Shown one piece after another: positions 1 through 11,758 of a DNA stretch of 64,000 bases. Each line of letters starts with the position of its first letter. Within the stretch, counting starts at the first letter, position 1. The position numbers were made by a program, and so were the translations under genes. A model generated the notes under the pieces. The model had not been told where the DNA came from and did no database searches. It worked only from the letters and a program-made list of their open reading frames with translations. Source of the stretch: Otis tarda (taxonomy: Eukaryota > Chordata > Aves > Otidiformes > Otididae); the NCBI GenBank assembly GCA_026413225.1, contig CM048553.1:43812001-43876000 (forward strand), written 5' to 3'.

Positions 1-1113
1 AATTTTTCAGCTGCTCTCAAAGGGAGAGGAGCCCCTTGAGTAATGAGGTCCTCTCTTCTCCTTCTAGCCACGCACAAAGGGAGATGCCTTCCCATCTCCG
101 GGTAGCATCTTATATTGGAAAGTATTTCACAAAGGGGTTTAAAAACAAATAAGGAAGATAAAGAGTTGAAGAAAATGCAGTGTTTGGGAGGAGAGATTGT
201 CAGTCCTACATCTTACAGTGGATGGTGGGGAAGAAGCTTCCTGCACTGCCCTGACTGCCATCTGGGAGCATAAGGTGGAGCAGGAAATTCATTCTCTGGC
301 TCTGCTCTCTCCCTGACTTTCCTGCAGTGCCCGTGGATGTGTTCGCTAATGGCAGCGGTGGTGACGGTTGTTAAGTGGACGCTGTTTTGACACTGCCAAA
401 TCCATTCGCACAGGTCACCATCTGCTTGGTGATGTACGGCAGTTGAAAGGCACTGTGTAGCCCATTAACGAATTCTTTTGCTGTCCAGACCTCTAAAGTA
501 TTTTAAAAGTCGTGTTTAAAAGCTCAAGCACTTTTTTGTTCTTGTTGTTGGTCTTTTCTGCTTCACAGCCCACTTTTTGTTTCTTGTCTCATGGTCATGA
601 ATTAACTGTACGTACTAGCGACAGTCCAGGCAAATGGTAGGCATCTGGGGTCACGCTGGGTATGGCCTTTGTAGGAAAAATGAGCCTCCTTCCTGTGAAG
701 CTCTGGTGAAGCTGGCATTGGAATATTTGCCAACTACCTGTCTCACAGGCAACAACAGGATTTGGCCCTGTTTTGTTGTAGTGTGCAGTTGGGTGTAAAT
801 GCATTGATCTCAGTGGAGTTGTTAGCTGCTACTGGTGCAACAAAACCACCATTTGGCCTAGATGTTATGGAGAGATGACAACCAACATACTGAACAGATC
901 TGTTTCTCAGGGATCTCTCAGGCAGGGGAGCTAGCCAATCTGTCCGTGCTGCTTTGGACCATCTGAGCTTCCCTAGAACATTTAGATTTCCATCAAAGTT
1001 GCATTCAATTTTTATTTGTATTGGCTTAGAATAAGTTTAAAGTTTTTTTTTTCTGTTTTTTTTTTTCCTGCAGTAATAGTAAAAATCTGTTTTTCTTCCC
1101 TAACTATGTGCAG
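1..1113 (+). other. RBMS3: RBMS3 intron, 3' part, upstream of exon A
   Basis: Intron sequence with no supportable gene. It ends in two T-rich tracts (about 1043-1069 and 1089-1100). The first is followed by a decoy AG at 1072-1073, the second by the real acceptor at 1112-1113. A probable remnant of an ancient amniote repeat lies at about 780-835. Confidence 0.85.
780..835. repeat. Possible remnant of palindromic ancient repeat
   Basis: The sequence gtgtaaatgcattgatctcagtggagtt followed by tactggtgcaa is similar in order to the core of the 4533-4646 family (gtgtaaa, a cattgacttcagtggagtt-like centre, then a tgg/gtaa block). No matching flanks are preserved. Confidence 0.35.
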
Positions 1114-1160
1114 GCTGGCATGGCTTTGACTTACGATCCAACAGCTGCTATACAGAATGG
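1114..1160 (+). CDS. RBMS3: RBMS3 coding exon A (47 nt)
   Basis: This exon encodes AGMALTYDPTAAIQN plus two bases of the next glycine codon, part of the linker after the second RRM. The first base starts a codon (phase 0) and two bases of the split Gly are left at the end. The acceptor reads ...tatgtgcag and the donor is GG|GTAAGG, a good match to consensus. A much stronger pyrimidine tract ends in a second AG at 1072-1073, 40 nt upstream; the start at 1114 was chosen because the extra 40 nt open with stop codons in frame and because the protein match begins here. Reading through the donor stops at once. The exon has no catalytic or binding motif of its own. It is short, so the call rests on its protein match and on joining in frame to exon B. 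Confidence 0.9.
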
Positions 1161-2710
1161 GTAAGGAATGCATGTTTTCTTATGCCTTTTAAAAAATTAT
1201 TTTGAATGCCATCTTCAGTTTTCTCTTTCTATGGTGAGACTTATTCAGAAGCAAATTCACTCAGTCATATTTTGTCTGAAGCATGTAATGCTATATTGTC
1301 AAGTTCTTCTTTTAGTTTCCCTTTTGTTTTTATGCCCTGTTGTTTGTACTATCCATTTGAATGGGAAGTTGTTTTTCCTAATAGTTTCCATCTCTATTTG
1401 GCAAATGCTAGTGGATTTTTTTAAATCTCTGTCACGAAATGGAAACCAGTAAAGCTTCCCTTTACTGACTTTGCTTTTGTTAAAACAATCATTGAAGATT
1501 CCAGCATATTTTGGATAATAGAGCTGTTACTTCGTGTGGGGTTCTCTCTACAGTCTGGCTGGCTTCCATAGCATTGTCTGAATAGAAATGCCAAATAGGG
1601 AGAAAGCCTTAAATTAGTGTGTAAGCAGATGGGATTTAGGGGTAAAATTCTGAGAAACACTCTTCTTTATTTCTCAACTACAGTCTACCGACATAAAGAA
1701 TTGTAACTTTTTTTCAAATTTGGCAGAGAACTTACGTCATTGTATTATTTACCTGCATGATTACATTTCCAATTATTTAATGAGCTAGAAAAACAGAGCC
1801 TTGAAATGTACCTTTCCTTTCAGACAGATTAACAACAATTTGAAGAGAAGCAGGAGGTTCAGCCCTGAACTCTTTGACAGTCACTCTTTGATCAGAGAGA
1901 TATTTGATATGATTATCAAATTCCGTGCATACTCCCATCTGCATTCTCCAGCTGAAGGGGAGAATGTATTGGCATAGGCGAGAATGGATTTATTTGTTAA
2001 ATATTTTTAGGGCAATGCTAGTTGAAGCATTTAGGAAAAAAACTGACATTCCCAGTAGTAAAAAAAAAATAATAATCAATTGTAATAGTATATTCTGCTT
2101 AATTGCCCTTAACAAGCAGTAGCTTTGTAGGACTGGTGATATTCCCACATTTGTGGAGGAAGCAGCCAAACAAGATCAAGTCAGAAAAAAGAGGGGTTTT
2201 GCGTAGTTGTGATTTCAGAATCCTCTAGTTCTGCTTCCCTGTTGTGACCTCCCCAATGAGTCTTTCTCCTCTGTCATCATACTTTTCAGTTGGTAACACA
2301 TTATAGGCTATAAATAAAACTAGTTCATAATCCACCAGTATTTCATCTGGACAACTGGCTTTTATTTCAAAGGAATTCTGGCATTTCAGTTGTGTGAATG
2401 TTTTGGAAACTGTAATTTGAATGATCCTGTGAGATTAATATAATTTTACTTCATGAATATTTTTTTTAAATTATGAAAGTTCTGTCAGAATCAGACATTA
2501 TTTGTATCAGAGTACCCATGCTGCTCAGGTGTTCAGGCTGCTTGAGTGGTTTTGTCACTCAGTTGTTTTGAACACGCTGTCAGTGATCACTGGGAAAAAG
2601 AAATAGTACCCAATGGAGAACTTCAGTTCTGCAGTTTTTTAAATGTTCTTTTATTTATAAAGCATGAAAGAAACTACAGCACTGCATATCTCTCTAAGAG
2701 TGACAATTAC

Positions 2711-3103
2711 AGAATCATAGAATGGTTTGAGTAGGAAGAGATGTTAAAAAATAATCTAGTTCCAACCCCTCTGTCCTGGGCAGGGACACCTTCCACTTGA
2801 TCAGGTCACTCAAAGAGCCATCCAGCCTGGCCTTGGACACTTCTAGGGATGGGGCATCTGCAGCTTCTCTGGGCAACCTGTTCCAGTGTCTCACCACCCT
2901 CACAGTAAATAATTTCTTCCTTATATCTAATCCAAATCTACCCTCTTCCAGTTTAAGGCCATTACCCCTTGTGCTGTCAGTACATGCCCTTGTCAAAAGT
3001 TCCTCTCCAGCTTTCTTACAGGCCCCCTTTAGGTACTGGAAGGCTACTATAAGGTCTCCCCAGAGTCTTCTCTTCTCCAGGCTGAACAATCCCAACTCTC
3101 TCA
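2711..3103 (-). mobile_element. CR1 LINE, 5'-truncated fragment (about 390 bp)
   Basis: The + strand begins with agaatcatagaatggtt, the reverse complement of the CR1 3' terminal repeat, so the element reads on the minus strand. It covers the 3' end and the last part of ORF2. The minus-strand translation contains [18 protein letters not shown] and [20 protein letters not shown], the conserved tail of CR1 ORF2. Homology stops at ctctca (3101-3103), followed by attaattaatt of the host intron, so about 90% of a full element is missing at its 5' end. Divergence from the 19372-20370 copy is moderate. It is a dead copy with no promoter or catalytic domain. Confidence 0.95.
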
Positions 3104-4442
3104 ATTAATTAATTACTGCTTTGACATGTCTCGTCTTTTTAGAGTGTCAAAATATTTTCAATTTCATCAGGACAAAACCATCTCATTCAAAATGCTCTTC
3201 TGGTAAGATCTTGATTGTATGCAGAATCATGAGGAGAACCTCTTACTCTGTGGAAACATCAATTTGTCCACTAAAAGTTACGCAACTCTTCTTCCATCCT
3301 TTGGTTGCATCTTTACAGTGCTGTCACCTGAGGATCACCAGGACACTTTGGTTACCAGGTTTCTTTTTAGCTCCCCAAGCATTCACTTAATAGTCTCTAC
3401 CTATCCTGTAATTATAATTTTCTACTATTTATCATAAGCGTCTCTACTTGCAAGTACAATAAAAATCTAGCTCATGGGTTTTATTTTAGCTAAGTCCAGG
3501 AGCACCTCAAAACTTTGTTTGTAAAACATGCAAATGTGATTTGTAGCTCGCAGACACAATGCATGGGTGTCATAGCAGGTGTGTGGCCATGGTGAGAGAG
3601 AGTTAAAGGCTCTTAAGCACTGTGAAGTAAAACAGGTTAACTTGATCGTCTCTGAAGGGCCGTTAGGCAAACCCATTGTCTTCCTCACAGTGAGGACAAT
3701 CTGGAAGTGAGCACAAAGCTGCTGCTGACAGCCCATGTTGATGGTGTGCCCATACCCATCCTGTGGGTAAAATGCTATGTCATACTTTGGCAGCAAGGTA
3801 GACCAACCCGTTAAGGTTTGCGTGGAACATTGTTACCCAAAGGTCTGTAAAATAAAGGCGACTTCCTTGTAGCAGGCCTGTTCGGTGCAGCGGTCAGGTT
3901 AAGCAGATGTTGACCCTGCACACAGCTCAGGACTTGTTGATGTGCTGTGATAAGCATGCATCACTCAGTGCTTTGGGTGCCCACCAGCATGGAGTGTAGT
4001 GAACTGAGGCTGGAGATGGGAAATGTAAAGACACCCAAGCCAAGATGAAGATTCAGGTGAAGTATGAATTACCAATAAAACTTAAAAAAAAAGTTTGACT
4101 ACACGTGCTGATGTCCATTAGAGTCCTTTATAGGGTTGATAGAGATGGATTTTGATGCAAGTTGCGATGTCCATGCAGGATTATATGGAGAATAGAAGCC
4201 TGCTAGAGAGACGTGTCTCTGCAGGTATCACGGGGTGGTATTTAAAATTTCCAACTCCTTGAAAACTTGGATTATATTAAGATTTGTGTTGGGGCATAAC
4301 CGAACCTCAGGGAAGAATCTGAATTCTTACGTGTCGTCCAGATGAAAAGGTGGATTCTCATTGCTCATGGTGTAGTACTATCACTTTTATTACTGTATAA
4401 CTGCATATTTGCCTTGAAAATCTATAGCAGGAATAAAACAAA

Positions 4443-4456
4443 AGAGAGAGAGAGAG
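4443..4456. repeat. GA microsatellite (about 7 units)
   Basis: Uninterrupted agagagagagagag run of 14 bases. Confidence 0.9.
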
Positions 4457-4532
4457 GCTTTCCTCTAAAAATAGCTAAGGTTTTTTTCCCCACAAAAGAA
4501 TAGATAATTTTCTTCTGAGCCTATTATGTTGT

Positions 4533-4646
4533 AAAGCTTGATTCCCCATTTCATTATATTGTTTTTATGCCCATGTAACTCTGTTTAAGCATCCAGTGGA
4601 GTTACATCAGCATAAAACTGGTATAATGGAGTGGAGAATCTGGCCC
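4533..4646. repeat. Palindromic MITE-like ancient repeat (about 110 bp)
   Basis: The left arm at about 4540-4583 and the right arm at about 4595-4640 are inverted copies (roughly 80% matching by eye), ending in gattccccatttcatta and its counterpart taatggagtggagaatc. The centre is a short asymmetric loop. The right end ...gtggagaatctggccc and the arms resemble a repeat widespread in turtle, crocodile and bird genomes, whose library name I do not recall. It would fold as a long imperfect hairpin in RNA. No coding capacity. Confidence 0.75.
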
Positions 4647-6105
4647 ACGGTGTACCATAGCGTTGCGGTATGAGTTACTGAAGACGTGGTAAGAACGCAC
4701 TTCAGTAGATAAGCTCTTTTCCCTTGCCAGTCTCTCTGTGCCTTTTTTGTTTTATAATCAGCCTTTTCTGAGTTGCATTTACAAAGGTACTAAGGTGTTA
4801 TTTTGAGGACTAGTGTGCTTGTTGTAATTTGCTATTGATTTTTCAATTTGTGGTATTAATATTGTTTTAGTGGTTTAATGCACTCATACAAAGAACAAAA
4901 TAGAGCTCTTGCACTGTAAGGATGCTCATTTGAAATGTTCCTGAGGCTTGAGTCCTCCTGGCCATTTGACTAAGATTGCGATGTACTGTATCAGTTTAAC
5001 ATCTGATATCTGGGGGACTATACTGCGCATTTGCTGGCCAATGGGCTCAATATTCAGATAGGTCTTTTTCATCTCAAACATCTGACTCTGTGGCTTATTG
5101 CAACAGAAAATTGCTGCCTTGATAACGCTTGGTAATACTCTTACATTATGTGAGCCCCAGGATACTATTTATGAATCTAAGTTTTTCAGTACTGCCTGCA
5201 GGCACGAGGCATGAGCAAATGGTGTTTATTGCAGTGCAAATAGGGTCTTGCTCTTGTGCAGATTCTGTGTGGAGGCTTGCACATTCCCCCATAGGATGGG
5301 AACCATATGGATTTTCCCCCCCCCTATTTTTTGGCAGTATGAACTGCAATATTTTTTTTTCTATTTTTTTGGCAGTATGAAATAGCGGCCAGACGCTACG
5401 GATAATGCAGTACCCAAATGTGGAGGGAGGGTTGATGTAGGAGCTTTGTCTGTAAAGCAACAGGAACTGTTCTTAAAGCATTGCTTGCGTTTGTCTGATG
5501 ATATATTGGGAATGTGGTTCTTTTTAACATCTCTTAAAAATGTTTTCTTTTGATCCCTTTATAACTCCTCTTCAGGAACATCCAGGAATACCTTTTTGCC
5601 TCCTAGTGATGAGTTTTCCCTGTGCTTATAAAATGGGGGCATGCTGAAATGGTCTATTTTTAATACAAGGACAATGCCCATTTTACCTCATCCCTGCCAC
5701 CTGCCTTTCCGTGCTGTTGCTTCTAGTAAAGCTGCTGCAGCTGAGGAGCAGGGACACTGGCTCACGCCTGTGAAAAAGGGCATGGGCCAATATAAGGATG
5801 CAAACTGCATTTGCAGAAAAAGCAGCTGAGCCTTTTGGAGAGCTCTCCTTAGAGCTCACAGGTCAACTACCACAAAGCCTACAGCTCTCAGAGTACAGTA
5901 CCAGATACTGTACATTTTAATGCCAGGAGACTTGTGGGATGTAATTGAATAATATATCTAAAATGAGTCAAAGCCAGTGTAGTTCATACCTCTTTCCACT
6001 CCTGTTTCCAATATACATATTCTGATGACTGAGAATCCTGGATTCCCTTGGATTTAGCTACAACGTGCGTGTTCCACCTCATGTCGTGTCTCTCTGAGCC
6101 TAAAG

Positions 6106-6120
6106 AAAAAAAAAAAAAAA
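6106..6120. repeat. A15 homopolymer
   Basis: Fifteen A with no preceding polyadenylation-like context or target duplication that would mark a retrocopy. Confidence 0.95.
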
Positions 6121-9030
6121 GCCTAAGATCAAATATGGCAAGGTCAGCAGCTGCAGGTCTTGTTGGGAAGCTGTAGGGTTTACACCAGAACAGGCCACTC
6201 TTGCATTTTCGCTCCTTCTGCCTCTTATTAGGTCCCCAGCATGTCACTTCACGCTGATTATATATTAGGACATTGCCTATTTGTATGTAAAGAGAGTTTG
6301 GGGCAATGCCTCCGTGTCCCATGGGTGAGAGCATATTGAGCCCTCTTTGTGAGCGTGGCTCCAGCACTGTGGCAGATTGAGCATCCCATGCCTGGTGGGG
6401 GGCTCTGCTTGTGTCTGTCCCCAGCTGGGACACATCTGTCCTCGCCATTCCACTGTACTTCACACGTGGCAGAGGGGCCTTCAGAATATACTTGTTTGGT
6501 TCTTGCTCTGTTGAATTTCCTCTGATAATATCCAAATCCTTTTTTTAGATCCCTTTGGGCACAAGTGACACTGTGGCAGCAAGACAAACCTTTGTCTCTG
6601 AGTGTAAGGGATTCCCTGTTGCAAAGCTTTTGACCTACAGACTGCGCCAGTGACTCAGATTCTTAAACTTGATTTATTATTATTAAAATTGAAATGTATT
6701 AACTGGATTTTTTCTCACATTGTCATTTGCTGCATCAGATTTCCTTCCTTTCTCTTCTTTGACGCCCTGGTGCATGCATTTCACAATATAGCTGAGTCTC
6801 CTGATAGTATGTTTTATTTGATGCTTATTTGAGAGCATTCCAAACTGCGACAGATAAATGGTATTGGCAGGGGCGTTGGAAGGGTTGTATTTTTCACATT
6901 ACCAGAGTGTATATTCTACAAGCTTATGTACTATTCAGATAACTGCATCTCTAAGCTGAAACTGAAATGGTTAGCTGTCTGTCAGGCTCTTGGCTTAGAA
7001 CACATTTTCTGTAAATTTGGTAGCATTTGCTGAGATTTATTGGGAAGTTTATTCCAAAGTGTCAGCATTACTTCCAAATGGAAAGTTGTTTGTCCTCTGC
7101 ACTCGCTTTTGTCCGAGCGGTTCATACGCGATGTGAGTACAGCATCGGTGCCAGGCTGATGGACAGAATGAGAACAGAATGAACAAAAATGTGCTTTTCT
7201 CAAAAGAGTTTTGGTTTTATACTGACCTTCAGTTTAAGAGGTTTATATGTATTTCTGTTTTACATTTTACCTATAAAGCGAATTCTATCAGTCTGCCATT
7301 GACTGTTTTCATTTGCCACATGCAGCATTTCTTAGTTCATCCACTTAGCAAGGATTTCTGGTTAACCTTGCTCTGGGACAAGACCCTTGTAACAGGACTT
7401 AGATAACATATGCATCATGCTAATGCCATAGAGGAACCCAGCTAGTGCTGTAAAAATCCTTTCCCTGCCAATGTTGTATGAACTTAATGTTTGATACAAC
7501 CAGTGGGATACAAATGCTTCTCATAATAGGTTATATACAAAATTGGGCAAAGGCACAGTTTTAAAATAGTCTCTGTGCGAGCATTGTAAGGGCAGATAAA
7601 TGTTCCTAAAATAGCAATATTTTTCTATTAAACAAAAAATCACTCAGACACCACCTGCTGCTTTTGGCATTTTAAAATCTTATTTGGAATAGAGAGAACA
7701 AATGATTGCTTCTCTGTCTCCCTCTCCCCTCCTAACTTTGAATATTTCCACCCAACCTTCAAAGACGGCAGCCTGTTTTTCCGAGGCTGTTGGTTGGATG
7801 AAGTCAGTAGCTATTTGAGCCCGCATCCAGAATGAATGCATCCAGTCTGAACTAGACTGATTAGTACTAAATCCGGGATGCCAGGGCGATCAGGAAATAG
7901 AGCACTTGTTTAAACACCAGTAATGATTTTTTTTTGTTGCATGGCTCTCATGGAAAGCTACTGTTGATTGCCTCAGCGTAGGGAGGAAAAAAAAAAACAT
8001 AAAAAGGCAGGGAGTGTAATCCACTTAACTGTTACAGAGAGAGCATATGTGCAAAATCTTCTGTTACTCGTAAGATTGGTGCACGCTGTATGAGAAGGAT
8101 CTGCGTGGGGTTTAAATTGGACTAGCAAACACTGCACAGGAGTACATTTCTCTCAGAGTCCAAAATATCAGCATTTTGACAGTTGTAAGACCACAAACAT
8201 TCGTTTTTTAAGCAATTTTATTTTTCTAGCTTACAGTTCAAACTGGAAAAAGGGCAAATGCAAAAAGCTTTACAAGCACACAAATATTAATTACTTACAC
8301 AATCCACCAGTAGCAATATTTTCCAAGTTATAATTTTATCAATAATCATTAACCCACAGGGAAGGAGAAGAAATATAACATTTATTACCATCAAGCAAGA
8401 GATTCTGCACCTTTTTTTCATATCATGCAACAGTGGAAGTATAAAAAACTAAATCTGAAATTTTCAGTGCTGTCTGGGGCATTTAGACTCATAATTCATG
8501 ATACATTTCACCAGAAGGTGGATTTTTTGCTCTCTGCCTAGAGGAATATGAAAATTTCAACCAGAGTTTTTGTAGCCATCCCTTAATAAAATAGTTCAGG
8601 CATGTATATGGAATGTGTTATTCTCAGCGCTGAAGCATTAAGATCTGAAAAGAAAACAGTACTGCATGTAAAAATGAAATCAGTAATATTGTCTTCGATA
8701 TCGCATAAGGAATTTCCTTTCGCTTGCTAGCATTCCGGAAAATCAGCTGTCTTTGCATTTCAGATAATTACTTCTTGTATCGTGAAGTTCTATATTTGTG
8801 CTAGTTGAAGTGAAAAAAATATGCTTTGTGTAAATATTCCTCCTCCTTTCCATTTTCAAGATCTGTTCAGTGGAGCCATCACATCTTCTTTATTGTGGTT
8901 TTGGAAATAGATGGACATAAGTACCTGTGTAGTCTCTTTTTGTCTTTGCCTGGGAGGCAGTGAATTAGTCAGTCAGTCAGTTTAGCAGTCGAAAAGTTCA
9001 AAAAATCTCGCTTTTGTTCTTTGTTTGCAG

Positions 9031-9127
9031 ATTTTATTCCTCACCGTACAGTATTCCAACAAACCGCATGATTCCACAGACATCAATCACGCCATTCATT
9101 GCTGCTTCCCCTGTCTCTACATATCAG
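9031..9127 (+). CDS. RBMS3: RBMS3 coding exon B (97 nt)
   Basis: The first base completes the glycine split from exon A. The exon then encodes [16 protein letters not shown] followed by [16 protein letters not shown], the proline/serine/threonine-rich C-terminal region of RBMS3. The acceptor is preceded by a clear pyrimidine stretch (cttttgttctttgtttgcag) and the donor is CAG|GTACGT, close to ideal. The exon ends on a codon boundary (phase 0). From memory the mammalian protein has Ala where this one has Pro in SIPTNRM, a likely lineage difference. Unlike the other three exons, its frame stays open past the donor for about 100 codons, to a stop at 9428-9430. Confidence 0.94.
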
Positions 9128-11707
9128 GTACGTCAGATTTGTGCTTGTCTACTATATTTCCCAGTTAATTATGTTTTGGATGTGGATGAAGGCAGAGCAT
9201 ACACCACAGAAAATTGTGTGAGTGCTTGCGCTCTTGAGTCACACTTTAATAGAAAGGCTTTCGAGTACTATTCAGGTATCATTCGGTGTAGGGTTTTAAG
9301 TGTTTCCTGCATTCTTTACACTAGCAATGAAAGCCACCATAATTTTTTCTTATTTCAATCAGCTTCTCTAGTAGACAGCATTTTGCTTCATTTACTGTTG
9401 ACAACAGCAGAAGCTTGTCATTCTTATTGAAATGTTTTGTTGTTCTGGCTCCTTTCATTAGCCAAAAGTTTCTTTGAATGCAGTTTTTTTTATGATTTAT
9501 GTTGACTGCATTGTATTTTGACCTTTTGACCTCAGTTATATTTACTCCAGTAAAAATGTCCTTTAAAAGTATTCATTTTTATCCAATAATCCCTGACAAA
9601 GCAAGTTAGATTAGGATAACTGTCTTCATATCCTTCTTTAGTCTCCCGTATGTTTTGTCGTTCAGAATTTCTCTTTTCAGCATATCCGTCACAGATCTAC
9701 ACTGGGAAATTATTGCCATGCTCTGGCTTTCCGATATGGAAGTCAAAACCAGGTTGTATAGTTTTAGTATTAGCCATTCTCTGGAAGCCATTCATTCACT
9801 CTGAAGCTAGTCATTGGTTATATGTTTTCCCATTTCAGTTATTTCTGTCCTATAGCACCAGTGTTCTTCCAATCCTGAGTCCTACCTGAGATACGCTACC
9901 CAAACTTGCAAAGCTGCATGGTGGGTTGTTCTTAATGTTAGGGTTCCTTTGACAAATTGGGCTTTTTGAGATGGTATGCTACTGCTTATAGGTCATTCTG
10001 GGAGGTTGTGCTTACACTTACTGTTGTCTTAAACTCAATACCATTTTCTCTGATATTTCTTCATTATTTAATTTTAGATGCTGATGTAACACTTGCCAAG
10101 CAAAAGTTATTTTGGTGAAATAAATTCAGTAAATTTCAATAAATGACAACACCAAAGAAATGTCAGTGTCAGAGACGTAAAGTGCAGCTTAGAAGCACTT
10201 TTCTCAGTAGCAAAGCTGGTTTAAGAGAGTCATACCTCCACCCTCTTATTCAGACCAATGAATTTAGGCCACCCAGTCACTTATTCCCATCACTGCTCCA
10301 CAGTTCACAGTTGCTTCTTTCTGCCATCCTTACTTGAACCATTGCATCGGTTCATGGTTTGGTGCTTTTGCATGGTTTGATGCATTTGCACCAAAAACAC
10401 AGATTTATTTTTTTTTAACCTGTATCATTCTTCATAGATATTTTGCAGTATAATCCCTAAGACGTTTGCCCAGGCACAGAGGAGGAACTGCAAGGGTGGG
10501 AGCAATAAACAGCAACAAACTGTGGAAGCACTAGTATATTTTAACTAGTGGGGATTCACAATAGAAAATTTTGTAGTAGAGGTGTGTTTGCATGTGTGTG
10601 CGCTGGTTTACCAAAAAAAAAAATCTACTTTAATAAATTTCAGCAAGTGGCACGCAATTATACAATTAATTCTCACCACTTGCTTCACGAACAAAATCAC
10701 AGGGCATCTGGAGAATTGAGACCTTGTGGCTTTCTCCTAGTCATCCCTGCTTATGCTCAATCTGAGATGCCATGTGCCCATCTCTGTGAGCTTGGGGGTA
10801 GCTAATGAGGTGCTCACAGATGGTTGTAGCACAGCAATATTTTTGTGTACTTCCTGTGTGTTGTGGTGCCCAGACTGAGGCAAAAAGAGACTGGGATACA
10901 AAGTTCTTGGGGCTGAGTCTGAGTTATAATAGCATGTGGGCCATTCACGCTTAATACAAGAGGGAGTTACGGCTCAGAGATGCCACCACAAATGCAGAGG
11001 AATCTGTAATGCATTTAATTGTTAGTGAAATTGGTATATCCATGGAATCTGTTACATGTCAGTCGTAAGGCAGAAGAACAAAGAAAGTCTTTGGTGAGGC
11101 ATATAGAGTTCTGATGGGAATGGACCCAACGATGCCCAAGGTAAGAGCTGATCCTGGGGAAAGGAACATCTTAAGCCAGCTTTGCCATGGAAACTTTCAA
11201 TTAGATAAGCTTCAAAAACTCTGAATTAGATCTGCAGTTCTTACTGAAAACAGACTGAATCATTCTGGGATCTCTGAAAATGTTATACCTTTGAAAGTTC
11301 GTATAGATACTTCTGAAAATAAACTTTGAACATTTTATGTCTCTGCACTGTCAGTTGAATGACATGTTCATGGTTATATTGATGGATGAAAACAAACAAT
11401 GCAAATGAAAAAATAGGATAACATGGAATATTGAAGACTGCTTTATGAGATGGAACGATGTGGGTCATAGAAGTGATGCAATCACTTGGATTTCTGGCTT
11501 TGGTAGAAAACATTATCAAATGAAATTGGAAAGCTTTTTCCTTTGTCAATAACTTTATGAAGCATAAGTGAATTTTACATTGAGATACCTGGCTTAAGTC
11601 TTCTAGCAAAATTAGCTCTGTAGCTGTAATAGAAAGAATATTTTCAAGTAAATCTTTGAGTTCTGCTTTAAATTTTTCTGTGCTAATTAAAAGTATTTGA
11701 TATGCAG
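9128..11707 (+). other. RBMS3: RBMS3 intron between exons B and C (about 2.6 kb)
   Basis: This intron has no recognised transposon. The exon B frame stays open to 9430 if the intron is retained. A symmetric hairpin that overlaps an 18-bp tandem duplication is at 10353-10395. A minus-strand open frame of 152 codons (11283-11741) runs antisense through exon C and is probably chance. Confidence 0.85.
10353..10395. repeat. 18-bp tandem duplication forming a symmetric hairpin
   Basis: The units catggtttggtgcttttg (10353-10370) and catggtttgatgcatttg (10371-10388) are adjacent. The same bases pair as tttggtgc (10358-10365) with gcaccaaa (10388-10395) and tgcat (10369-10373) with atgca (10380-10384). 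Between the stems is a TTT/TTT internal loop, and a 6-base loop caps the hairpin. Confidence 0.85.
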
Positions 11708-11758
11708 GTCCAGAGTACTTCATGGATGCCTCATCCGCCATATGTTATGCAACCAACA
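11708..11758 (+). CDS. RBMS3: RBMS3 coding exon C (51 nt, possible cassette exon)
   Basis: This exon encodes VQSTSWMPHPPYVMQPT, 17 residues of the low-complexity C-terminal region, with both boundaries in phase 0. The donor ACA|GTAAGT is strong. The acceptor is weak: the roughly 25 nt before the AG are A/T-mixed (aattaaaagtatttgatatgcag) with no real pyrimidine tract. A very short, frame-neutral exon with a weak acceptor is a classic profile for regulated skipping, and skipping would simply remove 17 residues. RBMS-family genes are known to make several C-terminal splice forms, but I cannot show from the sequence that this exon is alternative. Reading past the donor reaches a stop after nine codons. 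Confidence 0.93.

Larger units (their letters stand above)
1161..9030 (+). other. RBMS3: RBMS3 intron between exons A and B (about 7.9 kb)
   Basis: AT-rich intron holding one 5'-truncated antisense CR1 (2711-3103), a palindromic MITE-like element (4533-4646), a short GA run (4443-4456), an A15 run (6106-6120) and an AGTC microsatellite of about three units (8967-8980) just ahead of exon B. Open frames up to 183 codons occur (minus strand 5984-6535), but none resembles a protein I know and that one reads through the A15 run. I see nothing else in this stretch. Confidence 0.85.

Noticed and set aside
6106..6120. A15 run as the tail of a processed pseudogene
   Set aside because: No coding or UTR-like sequence and no target-site duplication flank it; the other A/T runs were rejected for the same reason.
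5984..6535. Minus-strand open frame of 183 codons
   Set aside because: It reads through an A15 run, resembles no protein I know, and has no splice sites or neighbouring exons; chance in a 64-kb intron-rich window is adequate.
11283..11741. Minus-strand open frame of 152 codons antisense to exon C
   Set aside because: The overlap with a conserved coding exon can keep part of the opposite frame open; no domain is recognisable.
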